Below are positions 34,142-43,082 of a stretch of 48,491 nucleotides of DNA, in pieces. Under the pieces are notes generated by a model that made no database searches, was not told the origin of the DNA, and saw nothing but the letters and a program-made list of their open reading frames with translations. Every line of letters begins with the position of its first letter. The stretch's first letter is position 1. The DNA lies in assembly GCA_029864805.1 (NCBI GenBank), contig JAOTSS010000006.1, forward strand, positions 1-48,491, read 5' to 3'. The position numbers and the translations under genes were made by a program. The stretch is from Candidatus Nitrosopumilus sp. (GTDB lineage Archaea; Thermoproteota; Nitrososphaeria; Nitrososphaerales; Nitrosopumilaceae).

Positions 34142-35993
34142 TTTCCTCCACTATTGTTTTAGATTCGTCCACATTTTCAATCTCTAGAATTTTCTTGTAA
34201 TTAGGTTCTTTTTTCCTACCAGCAAGCTCTGTAGCAAATGTTGCAATCAAGGGAATATATTTTGCATAGAGATTTGCTCTCTTTTTTGCCATATCAGCTT
34301 GTCCTCTTTTGGACATGTATGCTGCCAGTTTTCTAGACAAGTATTGCAATCCCAATCTCAATTCTCTTTCTATTTCAGGTCTATCAGCAACGTTTTCCTT
34401 TCCTGCAGTCTTGTATGGAATTCTAGTAGAACAAATATGAGACACAATTATGAATGGAGGATCACCTTTAATCTTGTATCTACCCCAATCAGTATCATTA
34501 ACAACTTTGAGTACTACATCACTACCTTCATCATAGAGTAAAGGGATTCTATTAGCATATCTATAAACATGTGGTCCACCAGTTTTAATATCACCACCAT
34601 ATGCAATTCCCATTTCCACAATGAAAGGGAATCCAGAGTATGCTGATGCTGGACGTTGAACTACAGCAGCAAAATCAGGATTAAAGAATTTCTTTATTCC
34701 TTTTTCTAATGGTTCCTCCCCTAAAGGTGCAAGACAGCTTGGATCAGGAGCTAGAAAATCTTCAAACTTTTGAAGTGAATCGCTAAGATTTACTAATTCT
34801 TGATTTGACATAGTACCCATTCGTTTTTCAGGTTTGAATCCTGCAAATTCTGCAAATTTTAATGCAGTGGTTGGACCTATTCTTTGAAATCGTTTAGTCA
34901 AAAATGTGGTCATAGGTTCTCCTTGTACGGTATTAGTTAATTGTTTGAAATATGGACTTTCAGAATCCATGTCGATTGATTTTGATTGTGAATCTCCAAA
35001 ATCCCAATAAAATAATTTTTTGTTAGGCATATCAATATCTTCAATTTTTATTTTGTTTAGTTTTTCAAAGTCCATTTTTAGAAATGACATCAAAGCAATG
35101 ACCACTCTAACTTGACGTGAAAGTGTTTTCCATTTTTTCTTTGCTTTTTCCATAATTGCCATAAAACCAAGATTTTTTACTGATAGACCTAAATCTTTTC
35201 TCACTTTTTCAATCATTACATCATCAATATTTGGTATTTCAAATTGAGATTCAACAATCATTCTTCGTATTCTCTCCACATCAATTCCATGAGGATGTGG
35301 CCTAATTATTGTTGGAGGTGGTGGAATGTTTTTCACAAATCGGGGATGAGCAAATTTTTCTCCTTTAGGATCATCAAAAGTGATTGATGCGTAAGGAGTA
35401 ATCAAAGAAGTTTCATAAACATAATCTCTAATTTTATTTCCTGCTTTTGAATAATCACCTTCTAAACAAATACTGACAGATAGACCTTTTTTTGACACTT
35501 CTTTGGTAGTGTGTTTTATAATTACTGGTTTATTCTTTTGAATATCAAGTAATAATTCAAATTCATCTTGAATTTTTCCGTCTACTGAACTCTTCACGGT
35601 AACAGGTTTGTTAGTGGTAATTTGACCATATAAAATTGCCATTGTTGCACCTAGTCCAAACATACCTCTTGCTTGTTTAAGTCCAAATTTGGATCCATAC
35701 AATACAGTTCCAAAAGCAAGAGGAATATGCTCAGGGTCTATTCCAGGTCCATTATCTTTCACAGTCAAGATATATGGTTTTGGATCGGATTTCTCAGGGT
35801 CAACAGCTTTAATTATTAAATGAACATCTGGAAGAATTCCTTTTTGATCACATGCATCCAATGCATTTTCAACAAATTCTCTAACAGCAGTATAAAGAGA
35901 ACGTGTAGGATTACTAAAACCTGCTAAATCACGATTACTGTAAAAAAATTCACTAGGTGAAATTTGATTGAATTTTTCTTTAATCAAAGACAT
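34122..35993 (-). CDS. top6B: DNA topoisomerase VI subunit B
   Basis: The ATP-binding subunit drives strand passage. It has GHKL motifs: REFVENALDACD, VKDNGPGID and ARGMFGLGATMAILYGQ, followed by helix-two-turn-helix, transducer and C-terminal helical parts. Length 623 residues is at the longer end of archaeal subunits because of a Glu-rich tail. The start overlaps the KH gene stop by 14 nt. Confidence 0.95.
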   Translation of the reverse strand: MSLIKEKFNQISPSEFFYSNRDLAGFSNPTRSLYTAVREFVENALDACDQKGILPDVHLIIKAVDPEKSDPKPYILTVKDNGPGIDPEHIPLAFGTVLYGSKFGLKQARGMFGLGATMAILYGQITTNKPVTVKSSVDGKIQDEFELLLDIQKNKPVIIKHTTKEVSKKGLSVSICLEGDYSKAGNKIRDYVYETSLITPYASITFDDPKGEKFAHPRFVKNIPPPPTIIRPHPHGIDVERIRRMIVESQFEIPNIDDVMIEKVRKDLGLSVKNLGFMAIMEKAKKKWKTLSRQVRVVIALMSFLKMDFEKLNKIKIEDIDMPNKKLFYWDFGDSQSKSIDMDSESPYFKQLTNTVQGEPMTTFLTKRFQRIGPTTALKFAEFAGFKPEKRMGTMSNQELVNLSDSLQKFEDFLAPDPSCLAPLGEEPLEKGIKKFFNPDFAAVVQRPASAYSGFPFIVEMGIAYGGDIKTGGPHVYRYANRIPLLYDEGSDVVLKVVNDTDWGRYKIKGDPPFIIVSHICSTRIPYKTAGKENVADRPEIERELRLGLQYLSRKLAAYMSKRGQADMAKKRANLYAKYIPLIATFATELAGRKKEPNYKKILEIENVDESKTIVEENEVENK

Positions 35994-36552
35994 CTTGATC
36001 TTCCCATAATTTCATTTTTTCTTGTTTATCTCTTCGATTTGCAGCTTCTAATTTAGTATATACCGCGCCATGCATACTTCCACTAGAAATAGAAGATATA
36101 GCATCTACAGCTAATCGTAATTTACTTGAATCACCAATTATTGAAACAGTTTTCCCATAAACAGAGATATGAGTACCACTAAGATTTTCCATGTTTCGTC
36201 TAGCTCTACCACCTTCTCCAATAATCCTCCCTTTTATCCTTTCAACATTTGCATTAGACTTTCCAGCAAATTCTCTTAGATCAATAATGTGTAATGCATT
36301 TTCACCTTGGAGTAACGTCATCGCATTTTCAGGTGAAAACCCTCTACCAATAGCTGTAACAATTTCCATTGCTTTGAAGGGTTGAATTTTTTCAACATCG
36401 CTTTGAGATTTTATAAAAACTTCTCCAGTCTCTCCATCAATATCTAATGATACATAACATGTAGTTTCGATTTTTGATTTTACATTTCCTGACTTTCCAA
36501 TTAAAACAGCAATTCGGTCATTTGGGATACGAATTAGTTTTTCAAAACTCAT
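35980..36552 (-). CDS. KH-domain RNA-binding protein, Pno1/Dim2-like
   Basis: The 190-residue product has two KH domains with GxxG loops: IGKSGNVKSKIE (about 18-29) and IIGEGGRARRNMENLSG (about 111-127), and a central ENALHIIDLREF segment. This is the archaeal homologue of eukaryotic Pno1/Dim2, a small-subunit assembly factor. It overlaps the RIO1 kinase gene by 4 nt; in eukaryotes RIO1 and Pno1 act on the same pre-40S particle, so the pairing fits. Confidence 0.92.
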   Translation of the reverse strand: MSFEKLIRIPNDRIAVLIGKSGNVKSKIETTCYVSLDIDGETGEVFIKSQSDVEKIQPFKAMEIVTAIGRGFSPENAMTLLQGENALHIIDLREFAGKSNANVERIKGRIIGEGGRARRNMENLSGTHISVYGKTVSIIGDSSKLRLAVDAISSISSGSMHGAVYTKLEAANRRDKQEKMKLWEDQDVFD

Positions 36553-37370
36553 TTTGTAATTTCCTCAAATAATTTATCCGGATCTTCAACAGAAACTCCT
36601 CTTTTATGGAAGAATTTTGTAATGTTATTAATATCTCTTTTAAGAAATTCTTTGGAATTTGGATGTCTAAGATCAACTCCAGACCCCAGATCAAAAACTA
36701 CCAATCCATTTTCTGTCTTAAAAATATTATATTCTGAATAATCACCATGTACCAATTTTGCTTTATTGTAAAGATCTTTGATTATGGAAATTGCCTGAAG
36801 ATAATCATCTTCATTTACTTCTGAGGACAATAATGATTTGCATGGTGAGCCATTCATACCTATAAACTCCATTGCAAGGATATTTTTTGTAAGATATAAT
36901 GGCCTTGGAACTGGAATTCCGGATTCATAGCATTGTGATAAATTTCGAAATTCCTTTTTTGCCCATAGATGAACTAGATTTTTTGTACCTTTTTTGATAT
37001 GAGAGAATCTAGGATCACCTAAGATGTATGGTTCACGTTTTTTAAAATTTGAAGTACTTACCAGATAAATTTTCAATGCAATATCTACATCATTTTCATC
37101 AACGCTCCAAAAAAGAACGGATTCCTTTCCAGCACTTATAGCTCCATTAACATATGCAATAATATGATCTGTGATCATTTTGTAAAGAGTCATAACAGTG
37201 GGTTTATCCAAAACTTCATTGATGACCTTGCCTTTTTTGAATCCATCCTTCAATCCACCTCTTTTAGATTTAAAAATTAATTTTTTATCAATCTTAGATT
37301 CAATCTTTCTGCTTAAATCATCAAAAAGCAAATCATCGGACATTATATCAGAGTTAACATCATCGTACAA
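36549..37370 (-). CDS. rio1: RIO1-type atypical serine kinase
   Basis: RIO1 kinases release factors in late small-subunit assembly. Motifs are a divergent Gly-rich loop with NGAISAGKESVLFWS, the Lys of ALKIYLVSTSNFKKRE, HGDYSEYNI (catalytic) and VFDLGSGVDLRHP (metal). The frame starts at TTG 37370; ATG 37343 (MSDDLLFDD) is also possible. A TATA-like AGATAAAAG (37391-37399, on the minus strand) supports a start near 37370. It is followed by KH, top6B and top6A. Confidence 0.92.
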   Translation of the reverse strand: MYDDVNSDIMSDDLLFDDLSRKIESKIDKKLIFKSKRGGLKDGFKKGKVINEVLDKPTVMTLYKMITDHIIAYVNGAISAGKESVLFWSVDENDVDIALKIYLVSTSNFKKREPYILGDPRFSHIKKGTKNLVHLWAKKEFRNLSQCYESGIPVPRPLYLTKNILAMEFIGMNGSPCKSLLSSEVNEDDYLQAISIIKDLYNKAKLVHGDYSEYNIFKTENGLVVFDLGSGVDLRHPNSKEFLKRDINNITKFFHKRGVSVEDPDKLFEEITK

Positions 37371-37453
37371 TGAATGTTCTTGATAATACTAGATAAAAGA
37401 GATTTCTCTTATGAAAAACAATACAAGAGTTAAAAATGAAATTAATTAACATA

Positions 37454-37750
37454 TCACATATTAAAAACAATAAGAAATGGAATCCCAGAAATTTTTTTAA
37501 TTCCATTTTCAGAACCGACTCCGAGTTCAATAGATAAAGAAATAGTTTCCTGTCCAACCATATTAATGATTGACGATTGTTTAAGTAAATCTCTTGCTTC
37601 TTCTTTCTCAACTAATCGTTCACCATAGTAGCTTTCACTGATATGTATGTTTAATTCATCTTGAGTAATTTTTTTTCCTAATAATTCAACATCACAGATA
37701 TTGAGCATCATATTTTTTTGATATTCTGTTACACGTACTGAAAATTGCAT
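37454..37750 (-). CDS. DUF424 family protein
   Basis: The 98-residue protein matches DUF424 (LGKKITQDELNIHISESYY, then VEKEEARDLLKQSSIINMVGQ). Such genes usually sit beside aIF2-beta in archaea, as here; its TAATG start overlaps the aIF2-beta stop. The role is uncharacterised; neighbours suggest translation. An 83-nt gap with a promoter then precedes rio1. Confidence 0.85.
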   Translation of the reverse strand: MQFSVRVTEYQKNMMLNICDVELLGKKITQDELNIHISESYYGERLVEKEEARDLLKQSSIINMVGQETISLSIELGVGSENGIKKISGIPFLIVFNM

Positions 37751-38172
37751 TATGCATATTTACCCTTCAAAGTTGACTTTGCACCACATGCTTCACAGAT
37801 TAAAAATGAGATACGATTTTCTTTAAGGATTTTAGTGTCAGGACTTTTGCAGGTAGGGCATTCAAGATAATCTTTTACATAAATTTGGAACAATCTTGTA
37901 AAATCATCAGGTGCTCGTCTTCCTACAAACATTGCTTTATCACCAAGTCTTTCTGCAGGAACAGCAAATTCTTTTGAGAGATATTGAAGAACTTTGTCAG
38001 GATCCCTACGAAGGGCCTTTGGGAATTCTGAAAAATTGCGCAGAAAAGTTTTTTGGCCTTCCCACATAACGTCTACTACAGGAAGTTCAAATCTTGTCGA
38101 AGAATCTTCATTGTTATCTCCCAGTTTATCCTGAATGCGTTTCAGTAGACTTTCATATTCTGCCTTAGTCAC
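37750..38172 (-). CDS. Translation initiation factor aIF2-beta
   Basis: The middle subunit of aIF2 binds initiator tRNA as part of the heterotrimer. The 140-residue product has GQKTFLRNFSEF, and the zinc ribbon CPTCKSP...CEACGAKS (about residues 103-130) that defines the family. It is the first of two coupled genes with DUF424. Confidence 0.94.
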   Translation of the reverse strand: MTKAEYESLLKRIQDKLGDNNEDSSTRFELPVVDVMWEGQKTFLRNFSEFPKALRRDPDKVLQYLSKEFAVPAERLGDKAMFVGRRAPDDFTRLFQIYVKDYLECPTCKSPDTKILKENRISFLICEACGAKSTLKGKYA

Positions 38173-38239
38173 TAAAAAATAATGTATAGAATGCCCTATA
38201 TGGGTTTTGAAAAAGAGAATCGTGTGGATGTTGTTTGTG

Positions 38240-38386
38240 TTATTCCATCTTTCCTATACGGAAGACATTAGTTCCACATGTAGGACATGTACCTTTTACA
38301 GCTGGGCGTCCATTCTTTAGTTTAGTTTCTACAGGATCTTTAATATCCCTTTTTGCTCTGCATTTTACGCAATACGCTTGAACCAT
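38240..38386 (-). CDS. DUF5679-type small zinc-ribbon protein, 48 residues
   Basis: It begins MVQAYCVKCRAKRDIK and ends with CPTCGTNVFRIGKME, so it has two CxxC pairs 28 residues apart and Cys at 6, 9, 34 and 37. It matches the short archaeal DUF5679 proteins and lies between aIF2-beta and the next plus-strand gene. Nucleic-acid binding is inferred from the zinc ribbon. Confidence 0.8.
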   Translation of the reverse strand: MVQAYCVKCRAKRDIKDPVETKLKNGRPAVKGTCPTCGTNVFRIGKME

Positions 38387-38637
38387 TCTAAAATTTGTCA
38401 ATCATTCGGGTATTTAGGAAGAGGCTGTGAAATTTATTTAACTATAGGCTAGATACGCGTAAATTTTTTAATGCTTCAAAAAGAGAAAATTCTTAAAAAA
38501 TTCATCAAATGTAATAAATTTATAAAAAAATTTATGTTAAATGTAATGTAATAACATTTTTTTTCAAATGTTTGTATGTAAATCATAATTATTTGAAATA
38601 TTACCAATTATAAACACCTTAAACATAAAATTACAAA
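38387..38637. promoter_or_regulatory. AT-rich intergenic region with direct repeats and promoter
   Basis: AAATGTAAT occurs at 38507-38515 and 38539-38547, 32 bp apart (three helical turns). An inverted pair AATGT/ACATT lies nearby. A TATA-like ATTATAAAC (38607-38615) lies 22-30 nt before the ATG at 38638. This may be a regulated promoter; no gene is seen. Confidence 0.35.
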
Positions 38638-39138
38638 ATGGCATCAAAAAAAGGAATTGCAACAACTGCTATAATTTTAGCTGCAATTACAGGTGCAAGT
38701 TTTTTGTTATGGTTAGTTCCGCAAGAAGATGAAACTACGTTTGTAGTATCAGATTATGAGAATTATCTTGATGGGGTGAAAAACATCCACGAAGTATTAC
38801 AAAAATCGATGGAAATTGAATATCAAGATCTTCGTAACGGCGAAATTTCTCCTCAAGACTATATCGTAATTGCAGAAGTCACATCATCCCAAATTACTTC
38901 TCAAATTAGTGAATTTGTCACATCAAAGCCTCCAGAAGCATGGCAAGATAGTTACATTAGTTATATGAATGCAATGAAGAAATTCAATTCATATCTCGGA
39001 GAAACTAAAGTATTGGCAAATTTAATTGAAAAAGGAAGTACTGATGCAGAAATTAATGAAGTCATAGAAAGAATAGATTCAATGAAAAAGGAATCTTTGG
39101 AGTATGCTAGGAGTTCTGAAGAACAAAGACCGAACTAG
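38638..39138 (+). CDS. Exported or membrane-anchored helical protein of unknown function
   Basis: A signal-anchor (residues about 6-26, ending WLVP) is followed by a ~140-residue acidic, mainly helical extracytoplasmic part (NIHEVLQKSMEIEYQDLR, EVIERIDSMKKESLEYAR). The family is not recognised. Four-helix-type sensor domains look like this but I cannot show it. It has its own promoter. Confidence 0.65.
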   Translation: MASKKGIATTAIILAAITGASFLLWLVPQEDETTFVVSDYENYLDGVKNIHEVLQKSMEIEYQDLRNGEISPQDYIVIAEVTSSQITSQISEFVTSKPPEAWQDSYISYMNAMKKFNSYLGETKVLANLIEKGSTDAEINEVIERIDSMKKESLEYARSSEEQRPN

Positions 39139-39208
39139 GCTCAAAACCCAATTTTACTAATCATAGTTGTTGGAAATCGTTAAAAAGTAATTTCATAATA
39201 GAAATAGA

Positions 39209-40354
39209 ATGTCTCATCAATCCGACAAGTTGGAAAAAGATGTCAATGCATCTACAGCAAATAGATTACTTGTAATTTGTATTGATAGAGATAATGATAT
39301 AGGAGAAAAAGCTGGAATTACTACGCCAGTTATAGGAAGAGACGCATGTATAGAAGCAGCTCAAAGATTGGCATTAGAAGATCCTGAAGATGCAGATTCA
39401 AATTCAATTTTTGCAGCTATCAAAACGTATGAAGATTTAATCAGTAAGGGATATCAAGTGGAAGTGATTACTGTGGCAGGAGTAAAAAACAGAGGAGTGC
39501 AAGCTGATGAAAAAATTCTTTCGGAGACAAGAAAGGTCTTAGAACATTTTTCAGCAAACGGTGCAGTGATTGTTTCTGATGGAGAAGATGATGAAAGTGT
39601 CATTCCAGTAATTCAAAATGTTCTACCAGTGGTATCTGTGCAACGTGTTGTAATGAAAGTAAGTAGAAGTGTAGAATATTCTTATGCAGTTTTTGGAAAA
39701 TATCTTAAAATGCTTGCTTATGATTCAAAATATTCAAAATTCTTTTTAGGAGTTCCGGGAATTCTTTTGCTAATTGGAGGAGTTGCAACAGTGTTTGGTT
39801 ACACAGCAGAAATATTTGCAGTTCTTGTAAGTATTTTGGGGGGAGCATTTTTAGTTAGAGCATTTGATATAGATAGAGCATGGACAAGTTGGTCAAAACC
39901 AACTCCCATGGGTTTTATCAGAATGTTTACAATGGTAGCAGGAGTATTGTTGATACTTTCATCAGTACCAGCAGGAATTGGTACTGTTGATTCAGAGTTA
40001 ATTGAAGCAGACACACAAATAATTTCAAAGATTACAAATAAGATGATTATTGGACAGTTTGTAGCAGGAGCACTACCAATTTTATGGATTGGTATGGGAG
40101 CAATTTTTGCTGGAACATTACTCAGTAATTGGATAGGAGGAATTCCAAGACAAATTAGCGATAGCTTGAGAATTATTGTTCTAATTTCATTATATCCTAC
40201 AGTAGCACAATTTACCAACATAATGATTTTTGAAGAGAGTTCATTTACATTGATTCCACCTTTGTTGGGCGGATTGGCAGCAACTTTGGTTTCAGCAACA
40301 ATTCTCTTCAAAAAATATAGAAAACATAAAGATCAAGAAATGATTTCAGATTAA
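39209..40354 (+). CDS. DUF373 family membrane protein
   Basis: The soluble N-terminal half (LLVICIDRDNDIGEKAGITTPVIG, residues 20-44) continues with EDADSNSIFAAI, VSDGEDDE and VVMKVSRSVE, the DUF373 pattern. The C-terminal half has about six membrane helices. This archaeal family is widespread but functionally unassigned. It is transcribed alone. Confidence 0.85.
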   Translation: MSHQSDKLEKDVNASTANRLLVICIDRDNDIGEKAGITTPVIGRDACIEAAQRLALEDPEDADSNSIFAAIKTYEDLISKGYQVEVITVAGVKNRGVQADEKILSETRKVLEHFSANGAVIVSDGEDDESVIPVIQNVLPVVSVQRVVMKVSRSVEYSYAVFGKYLKMLAYDSKYSKFFLGVPGILLLIGGVATVFGYTAEIFAVLVSILGGAFLVRAFDIDRAWTSWSKPTPMGFIRMFTMVAGVLLILSSVPAGIGTVDSELIEADTQIISKITNKMIIGQFVAGALPILWIGMGAIFAGTLLSNWIGGIPRQISDSLRIIVLISLYPTVAQFTNIMIFEESSFTLIPPLLGGLAATLVSATILFKKYRKHKDQEMISD

Positions 40355-40420
40355 ATTAAAACATGTTGTATCTTTAAAATGAGATTTCTTAATAACACTG
40401 ATATCTTCAATGGCTTACTA

Positions 40421-41230
40421 ATGAAGTGGTGACTAGGCATTAGCAAGATAAAAGAAGGGATTTTTCAATTATCAGGACTTTACAGGATCTACGGTAAAAA
40501 ATTGGAAAAGGAAATTCAGAATGGAGACATTCCAAATCACGTTGCTTTAATTTTAGATGGGAATAGGAGATGGGCAAAAAGACACCTAACAATGCCAAAA
40601 AAAGGTCATTGGAAAGGGGCTGATGCGGTTGAAAATCTTCTTGATTGGTGTGAAGAATTTGACATTAAGATTGTAACACTATATGCATTATCTGCAGAGA
40701 ATTTGAATAGAAAAGATGAGGAACTAGAGTATCTTTATGAGTTAATTCGTATGAGACTAGAAAAATTATACAATGATCCTAGAATTCATAGATGTAAAAT
40801 GAGAGTTAAGGGGATTGGAAGAATTGAACTACTTCCGAATTCCATCAAAGAGATTCTAAAAAAATTAGATGATGCTACAAAAAATTATGAAAATCATTTT
40901 CTGAACATAGCATTAGCTTATGGAGGACAATACGAATTATTAGATGCTGTTAAAAAAATAGGAGAAAAAATAAAAGATGGATCTTTGGATATTCAAGACA
41001 TAAATAAAAAAGAAATAGAATCAAATCTTTACACCTCTCATTTGCCACAATCATCCCCAGATATGATATTGAGGACGTCAGGAGAACAACGATTAAGTGG
41101 ATTTCTCATGTGGCAAAGTGCATACAGTGAATTAGTTTTTATGGATATTTTTTGGCCAGAGTTTAGAAAAATTGATTTGATGAGAGCAATTAGAACTTTT
41201 CAAGAAAGAAAAAGGAGATTAGGAAAATGA
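40421..41230 (+). CDS. uppS: Cis-prenyltransferase (undecaprenyl diphosphate synthase family)
   Basis: The enzyme makes long polyprenyl carriers for glycan transfer. Motifs are ALILDGNRRWAKR, TLYALSAENLNRK and the C-terminal RTSGEQRLSGFLMWQSAYSE. The only clear canonical start inside the homologous frame is TTG 40502. Upstream codons in frame (KEGIFQLSGLYRIYGKKLEKEI) look like the family's N-terminus, and the ATG at 40421 is blocked by TGA at 40430-40432. So the real start is uncertain: TTG 40502, a non-ATG start upstream, or a damaged start. Confidence 0.85.
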
Positions 41231-41646
41231 TCGAAGAAACATCAGCAGGAATAGTAATATTTAGAAAAGAAGCTTCAAAAATTTTATTTTTATTATTACA
41301 TTATCCATCAGGACATTGGGATTTTGTAAAAGGAAAAATGGAAGAAAATGAAACAACACATAAAACTGCTATCAGAGAAACAAAAGAAGAAACTGGGATA
41401 ACAGATATAGTATTTATAGAAAATTTTGAAGAGTGGATTGAATATAATTTTCAATATCAAGGGGAATTAATTCATAAAAAAGTGGTATTTTTCCTGGCAG
41501 AAACTAGAACTAGAGAAGTAGAAATTTCACATGAACATCAAAACTACACATGGATGGATTATAACACAGCCATGGAAAAAACAACATTTGACAATGCTAA
41601 AACAGTTCTAACAAGAGCCCAAATGATACTTTCCAAAACTTTGTAA
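41227..41646 (+). CDS. Nudix hydrolase (Ap4A-type)
   Basis: The 139-residue product carries a perfect Nudix box, GKMEENETTHKTAIRETKEE followed by TGI, and resembles bis(5'-nucleosyl)-tetraphosphatases (SAGIVIFRK, HYPSGHWDFVKGK, WMDYNTA). The start overlaps uppS by 4 nt, so coupling to the prenyl synthase is likely. Its 3' end overlaps convergent pyrF by 39 nt. Confidence 0.88.
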   Translation: MIEETSAGIVIFRKEASKILFLLLHYPSGHWDFVKGKMEENETTHKTAIRETKEETGITDIVFIENFEEWIEYNFQYQGELIHKKVVFFLAETRTREVEISHEHQNYTWMDYNTAMEKTTFDNAKTVLTRAQMILSKTL

Positions 41647-42366
41647 TTGTAATTCTTTTGCTACACTTGGCGGATTTTTAGAATTCAGGATAGTCCTTCC
41701 TACAATCAAATAATCAGTTCCAGATGAAATTACTTGATTTGCACTCCCACCTTGAGTGCCAACACCTGGAGAAAATATGTTTAAATTTTTTCCAGCTTTT
41801 TTGGAACAATATTTTATAATGTTTGGAAAAGTAGCTCCAACAACAATTCCGTCAACCTTTGCAGTTAAAGCCCAATTCAAAAATAATTGGTAAAGCTGCT
41901 GTTTTTTCTCCATTTTAACCTCCATATCATAAGATAATTTTGCTTCAGGTGCACTCATGTGACATAAAGTGATAACACCTTTTTCATTTTTATGAGCTGA
42001 CTTAACCAGATTTTTTAAATTATCAAGACCCATTATTGGATTTACAATTACGGCATCAAACCCTAAATTCCAAAGATGTTCAGTAGTAACACGATTTGTG
42101 TTTCCAATATCATTCAGTTTGATATCAGCAATAGTTTGTAAGCCATATCTATGAGATGTTTTATTAATTTTGAGAATCTCTTTAGAACCAAGTGGTAAAA
42201 GTAAATGAAAATTTAGCTTGATCCCACATAGGTAAGGATGTAATTTTTGTATGTTTTGAATGGTTTTTGTTTCTAGATTTTTTACAGAATAATCATAATC
42301 ATTTGCAAGGATTACTTTTCCATTGGTTTTTGCGATCTTGGAAAGTCTAGTTTTGAAGGTGGCCAT
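41608..42366 (-). CDS. pyrF: Orotidine 5'-phosphate decarboxylase
   Basis: PyrF makes UMP in pyrimidine synthesis. The 252-residue product (from ATG 42366) has the substrate-binding DYDYS, the catalytic Asp-Lys-Asp region IADIKLNDIGNTN, VNPIMGLDN and the phosphate-binding SPGVGTQGG and YLIVGRTI. It begins inside the previous gene by 20 nt and is probably co-transcribed with it. The 3' end overlaps the convergent Nudix gene by 39 nt. Confidence 0.92.
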   Translation of the reverse strand: MATFKTRLSKIAKTNGKVILANDYDYSVKNLETKTIQNIQKLHPYLCGIKLNFHLLLPLGSKEILKINKTSHRYGLQTIADIKLNDIGNTNRVTTEHLWNLGFDAVIVNPIMGLDNLKNLVKSAHKNEKGVITLCHMSAPEAKLSYDMEVKMEKKQQLYQLFLNWALTAKVDGIVVGATFPNIIKYCSKKAGKNLNIFSPGVGTQGGSANQVISSGTDYLIVGRTILNSKNPPSVAKELQLQSFGKYHLGSC

Positions 42367-43033
42367 AGTCAACTAAAGGATGAGTGTCTTTTAATTTTAT
42401 AATTTTGATATAGGAGTAACCATGCTCTGAAGGGTTCTCTACAAAGGTTGGCAAGGTTCCATTTGTTGTTGAAAATTTTAGAAATGGTTTTTTAGGATCA
42501 GAACTTAATACCACATGACAGAAGTAAGAAGTTCCTTCATCATTGAAATTCATAAAAACTCCAATTAACCATTTATCTCCACATGGAAACAAAAATAGAG
42601 GAAAAGGAGTTTCTTCAAAACCCCAAGTAAGTTTTGCAAGACTGGACATGTCTTCTAATTCAATGGGCTGATACCTATCAAGAGTTCCATTTCCGGGTTG
42701 TAAAGACTTTGGAAGAGATTTGATTCTAACAATAGGAGAATAAATCTTGCTTGCATCAGAAGTGGTATCTACAATTTCAGAATTCTCTTTTCCACCTTTT
42801 AGTCCATAACAAAGATAATGTCCATTATGTTCTAAAGGAGTATAATAGACAATGGGTTTGTCTTTTAGAATATCCATCTGTACTGATAAAATTTTTCTCC
42901 CATTATGATCATGTAAAAAAGATACACGTGGTGCACGCTCAAGTGCACAAACGAGCCTAGTAAATTCTAAAGTTGAATATACTTGAATATAGCGTGGTAA
43001 TCTATCAACAGTAGCGGTTTGTAATTTATCCAC
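42347..43033 (-). CDS. Unrecognised protein upstream of pyrF
   Basis: This 228-residue protein has no signal or membrane helix and is beta-rich with conserved-looking segments (YIQVYSTLEFTRLVCALERA, HNGRKILSVQMD, GNGTLDRYQPIELEDM, PFPLFLFPCGDKWLIGVFM). I cannot place it in a family. It overlaps pyrF by 20 nt, so it likely works in the same unit, though a pyrimidine role is only inferred. Confidence 0.65.
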   Translation of the reverse strand: MDKLQTATVDRLPRYIQVYSTLEFTRLVCALERAPRVSFLHDHNGRKILSVQMDILKDKPIVYYTPLEHNGHYLCYGLKGGKENSEIVDTTSDASKIYSPIVRIKSLPKSLQPGNGTLDRYQPIELEDMSSLAKLTWGFEETPFPLFLFPCGDKWLIGVFMNFNDEGTSYFCHVVLSSDPKKPFLKFSTTNGTLPTFVENPSEHGYSYIKIIKLKDTHPLVDYGHLQN

Positions 43034-43082
43034 AGATGTTTGCTGTACATTATCAAATTAAACTTATCCAAAATTATGGAGC

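Noticed and set aside
37360..37611. 83-residue minus-strand frame
   Set aside because: It is an out-of-frame shadow of DUF424 running into the rio1 upstream gap, with no motif.
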